From: an uncultured Tissierellia bacterium
GTDB lineage: Bacteria > Bacillota > Clostridia > Tissierellales > Peptoniphilaceae
DNA: 7,520 bases
Direction: 5' to 3'
NCBI GenBank assembly: GCA_902489375.1
Contig: CABTZP010000064.1
Span: 1-7,520 of the forward strand
Under the pieces are notes generated by a model. The model made no database searches. It saw nothing but the letters and a program-made list of their open reading frames with translations, and was not told the DNA's origin. A program made the position numbers and the translations under genes. Of this stretch, positions 6,339-7,520 are shown piece by piece (position 1 is the first letter of the stretch; every line of letters begins with the position of its first letter).

Positions 6339-6431
6339 TAGGTTTTCGATTGAATTCAAGCGGGGTTTTTAGGCTCGACACAGAAGGGGCCCGTGGGCGG
6401 CTTTTTCCTCGGAGCTGACCCAAAAGACCTA
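6339..6431 (+). ncRNA. Rod-like structured RNA in the purine permease 3' UTR, unassigned
   Basis: A nested series of complementary segments folds about 93 nt into one long hairpin. TAGGTTTT (6339-6346) pairs with 6424-6431. GGGT (6363-6366) pairs with ACCC (6418-6421). GGCTCGA (6372-6378) pairs with 6409-6416, with one bulged G. AAG (6384-6386) pairs with CTT (6401-6403). GCC (6389-6391) pairs with GGC (6396-6398) around a CGTG tetraloop. It starts 4 nt after the permease stop and ends 10 nt before a strong terminator. I do not recognise a known RNA family: it lacks the SRP GGAA-tetraloop motif and any riboswitch core I know. It may be only a 3'-UTR stability element. Confidence 0.35.
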
Positions 6432-6441
6432 TAAAAATAAG

Positions 6442-6489
6442 GAAACGACTCTCAAGAGTTTTCTTGATGGTCGTTTCTTTTTTTTTTTT
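6442..6489 (+). terminator. Intrinsic terminator after the purine permease
   Basis: GAAACGAC (6442-6449) pairs with GTCGTTTC (6470-6477). An inner helix pairs TCAAG (6452-6456) with CTTGA (6463-6467) across a 2-nt mismatch. Twelve T follow (6478-6489). It closes the permease transcription unit. Confidence 0.93.
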
Positions 6490-6580
6490 CATCATTCGGG
6501 GGCTTACCGGAACCAATCGGCGCCAGCCCCTTGCCGTCCCGCTTAGCCGGGCCTTTTGGTCAGCCTCTGGTTTTTATACC
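6490..6580. other. GC-rich intergenic stretch, unassigned
   Basis: No ORF of note lies on either strand here. GGGGCT (6499-6504) can pair with AGCCCC (6525-6530), and CCCG (6538-6541) with CGGG (6548-6551). ACCAA and TTGGT segments (around 6512 and 6556) can enclose these. The base composition is clearly more GC-rich than the flanking A/T-rich terminator and promoter. It has no U-run and no recognised motif. Confidence 0.4.
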
Positions 6581-6581
6581 A

Positions 6582-6610
6582 TTTTCAAAAAAGTGTGATA
6601 TCATTATAAT
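6582..6610 (+). promoter_or_regulatory. Promoter of the SPFH gene
   Basis: TTTTCA (6582-6587, four of six matches to the -35 consensus) and a perfect TATAAT (6605-6610) are separated by 17 nt. The start of transcription would be near 6617, giving a leader of about 160 nt. Confidence 0.78.
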
Positions 6611-6614
6611 ATCA
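6596..6614. promoter_or_regulatory. Dyad over the -10 box, candidate operator
   Basis: TGATAT (6596-6601) and ATATCA (6609-6614) form a perfect inverted repeat with a 7-nt centre. The repeat brackets and partly includes the TATAAT box, so a bound repressor would block polymerase. The regulator is unknown. The A/T-rich composition means a chance repeat cannot be excluded. Confidence 0.4.
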
Positions 6615-6616
6615 AA

Positions 6617-6770
6617 AAGAAACAATTCCTATGCTGGATGAGGGGTGCTAAAACCTCGTCGTCGCTCGCCATCCGGCTCCCTGCCGAAAGCCGTAAGACC
6701 CGGTCATCGCTTTTTCTAACGCACAGCCCCTGCAGTCCGGCTTCCGCCCTAACCTTTTTATTTTAGGAGG
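6617..6770 (+). promoter_or_regulatory. Structured 5' leader of the SPFH gene, class unknown
   Basis: The predicted leader contains an 8-pair helix of GCTGGATG (6633-6640) with CATCCGGC (6670-6677), one pair being G-U. An inner AGG/CCT pairing (6641-6643 with 6654-6656) lies inside it. Several further GC-rich complementary segments lie between 6676 and 6745. Near the gene, CCTAA (6748-6752) can pair with TTAGG (6763-6767), covering half of the AGGAGG ribosome binding site (6765-6770). A 6-residue ATG frame at 6631 has no ribosome binding site. I cannot match the leader to a known riboswitch by its core motifs. Confidence 0.35.
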
Positions 6771-6778
6771 ATTCAATC

Positions 6779-7520
6779 ATGAAAAATACCACTGTGAAAA
6801 AACCCCTTCCTTCCAACATGGAGGAAAAAATTTTATTGGAAAAGCCCAACGGAATTGCCGTTCTCCTGGGCGTTATCATTCTCTATCTGGCGGCGATCTT
6901 TGCCTTGATCGCCGAAATGAGTCCCGTGGTAACCATCCTATCGATTCTCTGGCTGTCTTTAGGATGGATCCTTCTTTTCGGGTTAAAGGCGGTCAAACCC
7001 CAGGAAGCGATTGTACTGACTCTTTTCGGAACTTACACGGGAACCATCAAAAGTCCAGGACTCTTTTTTGTCAATCCCTTCTCCACCGTGTATAATCCTG
7101 CCGCGGATACGAAGCTGGGACAAAGCGAGGATGTCAATAAAAGCTCAGGTCTTGGCAGCATCTTTATTTCCGGGAACCAGTCCTATCGGCCGACCCTAAA
7201 TAAAAAGATCTCCCTGAAGATTATGACGCTTTCCAACAGCCGGCAAAAAATTAATGACGCTCTGGGTAATCCCGTGGAGATCGCCATCGCCGTGACCTGG
7301 AGAGTCTATGATACGGCCATGGCCGTTTTTGCCGTGGACAATTACAAGGAATTTCTCTCTTTGCAATGTGACTCCTCGGTGAGAAATATCGTTCGCCTTT
7401 ACCCCTATGACGTTGCCCCCAATATCGACACCACCGGAGACGGGCTGGCGGATGAGGGGAGTCTTCGCGGCTCGTCCGAGACGGTTGCCCGAAGGATTAA
7501 AGAAGAAATTCAGGGCCATG
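6779..7520 (+). CDS. SPFH/Band 7 domain membrane protein, 3'-truncated by the window edge
   Basis: An AGGAGG site 8 nt upstream fixes the ATG at 6779. The frame stays open to the window end, giving 247 residues of an incomplete protein. A polar N-terminus (about 1-25) is followed by two hydrophobic segments (about 26-45, GIAVLLGVIILYLAAIFALI, and 49-68, up to GWILLFGLKA). These probably form a membrane hairpin. The SPFH (stomatin/prohibitin/flotillin) domain begins at about residue 71 with VKPQEAIVLTLFGTYTGTIK. It continues with PGLFFVNPF, then KISLKIMTLSN and GNPVEIAIAVTWRVYD, both typical of the family, and TVARRIKEEIQG near the right edge. Such proteins oligomerise into membrane microdomain scaffolds. 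The exact role of this bacterial subgroup is unsettled. It has its own promoter and long leader. Confidence 0.9.
   Translation, partial: MKNTTVKKPLPSNMEEKILLEKPNGIAVLLGVIILYLAAIFALIAEMSPVVTILSILWLSLGWILLFGLKAVKPQEAIVLTLFGTYTGTIKSPGLFFVNPFSTVYNPAADTKLGQSEDVNKSSGLGSIFISGNQSYRPTLNKKISLKIMTLSNSRQKINDALGNPVEIAIAVTWRVYDTAMAVFAVDNYKEFLSLQCDSSVRNIVRLYPYDVAPNIDTTGDGLADEGSLRGSSETVARRIKEEIQGH

Noticed and set aside
6641..6660. A thiamine pyrophosphate riboswitch core suggested by GGGGTGC in the SPFH leader
   Set aside because: The required CTGAGA and downstream CCTGAT-type segments are absent, and the gene has no link to thiamine.
7196..7519. Long - strand open frame opposite the SPFH gene
   Set aside because: The + strand encodes a recognisable SPFH domain throughout this interval, so the antisense frame is a composition effect.
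1..7520. CRISPR arrays, insertion sequences, phage or toxin-antitoxin modules
   Set aside because: No regularly spaced direct repeats, transposase-like frames, terminal inverted repeats or paired small toxin and antitoxin genes were found on reading both strands.

Overview
The window reads like a chromosomal segment of a Bacillota (Firmicutes) bacterium, most likely a clostridial or Tissierellia-type organism. The signs are moderate GC with A-rich intergenic stretches, strong AGGAGG-type ribosome binding sites, U-tailed intrinsic terminators, a T-box tRNA-sensing leader, and a DUF4342/UBA-like protein of the kind found in anaerobic Bacillota. I cannot name a genus. All convincing genes are on the + strand. 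I see no mobile element, CRISPR array, tRNA or rRNA.

Layout. (1) 2-715: the 3' part of a CPBP-family intramembrane protease gene that enters from the left edge. (2) 716-892: a spacer holding a doubtful 41-codon ORF. (3) 893-1447: a small membrane protein with an N-terminal UBA/TS-N-like domain and a DUF4342 domain, closed by an intrinsic terminator (1471-1506). (4) 1619-1922: a sigma-A-type promoter and a complete tryptophan-specific T-box leader with a UGG specifier, a UGGUACC T-box, and mutually exclusive antiterminator and terminator hairpins. (5) 1971-4863: the tryptophan ABC importer genes trpX (lipoprotein), trpY (permease) and trpZ (ATPase). A hairpin lies between X and Y, and Y and Z overlap by 8 nt. 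A long-stem terminator follows (4885-4937). (6) 4976-6334: an AzgA/PbuG-like NCS2 purine permease. (7) 6335-6778: about 440 nt without a gene, holding a rod-like hairpin, a strong terminator, a GC-rich unassigned stretch, a promoter overlapped by a dyad, and a structured leader. (8) 6779 to the right edge: the 5' part of an SPFH/Band 7 membrane protein gene.

How it works together. The best supported biology is the tryptophan regulon. When uncharged tRNA-Trp accumulates, it should pair with the UGG specifier and the T-box bulge, stabilise the antiterminator, and let transcription enter trpXYZ to import tryptophan. The leader is what lets a generic PF04392-type importer be assigned to tryptophan. 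The purine permease follows closely behind a terminator with little room for its own promoter, so it may depend partly on readthrough. The other genes look like independent envelope functions. I found no clearly new multi-gene system. The least explained signals are the structured RNAs flanking the 6.4-6.8 kb gap and the regulatory architecture upstream of the SPFH gene.
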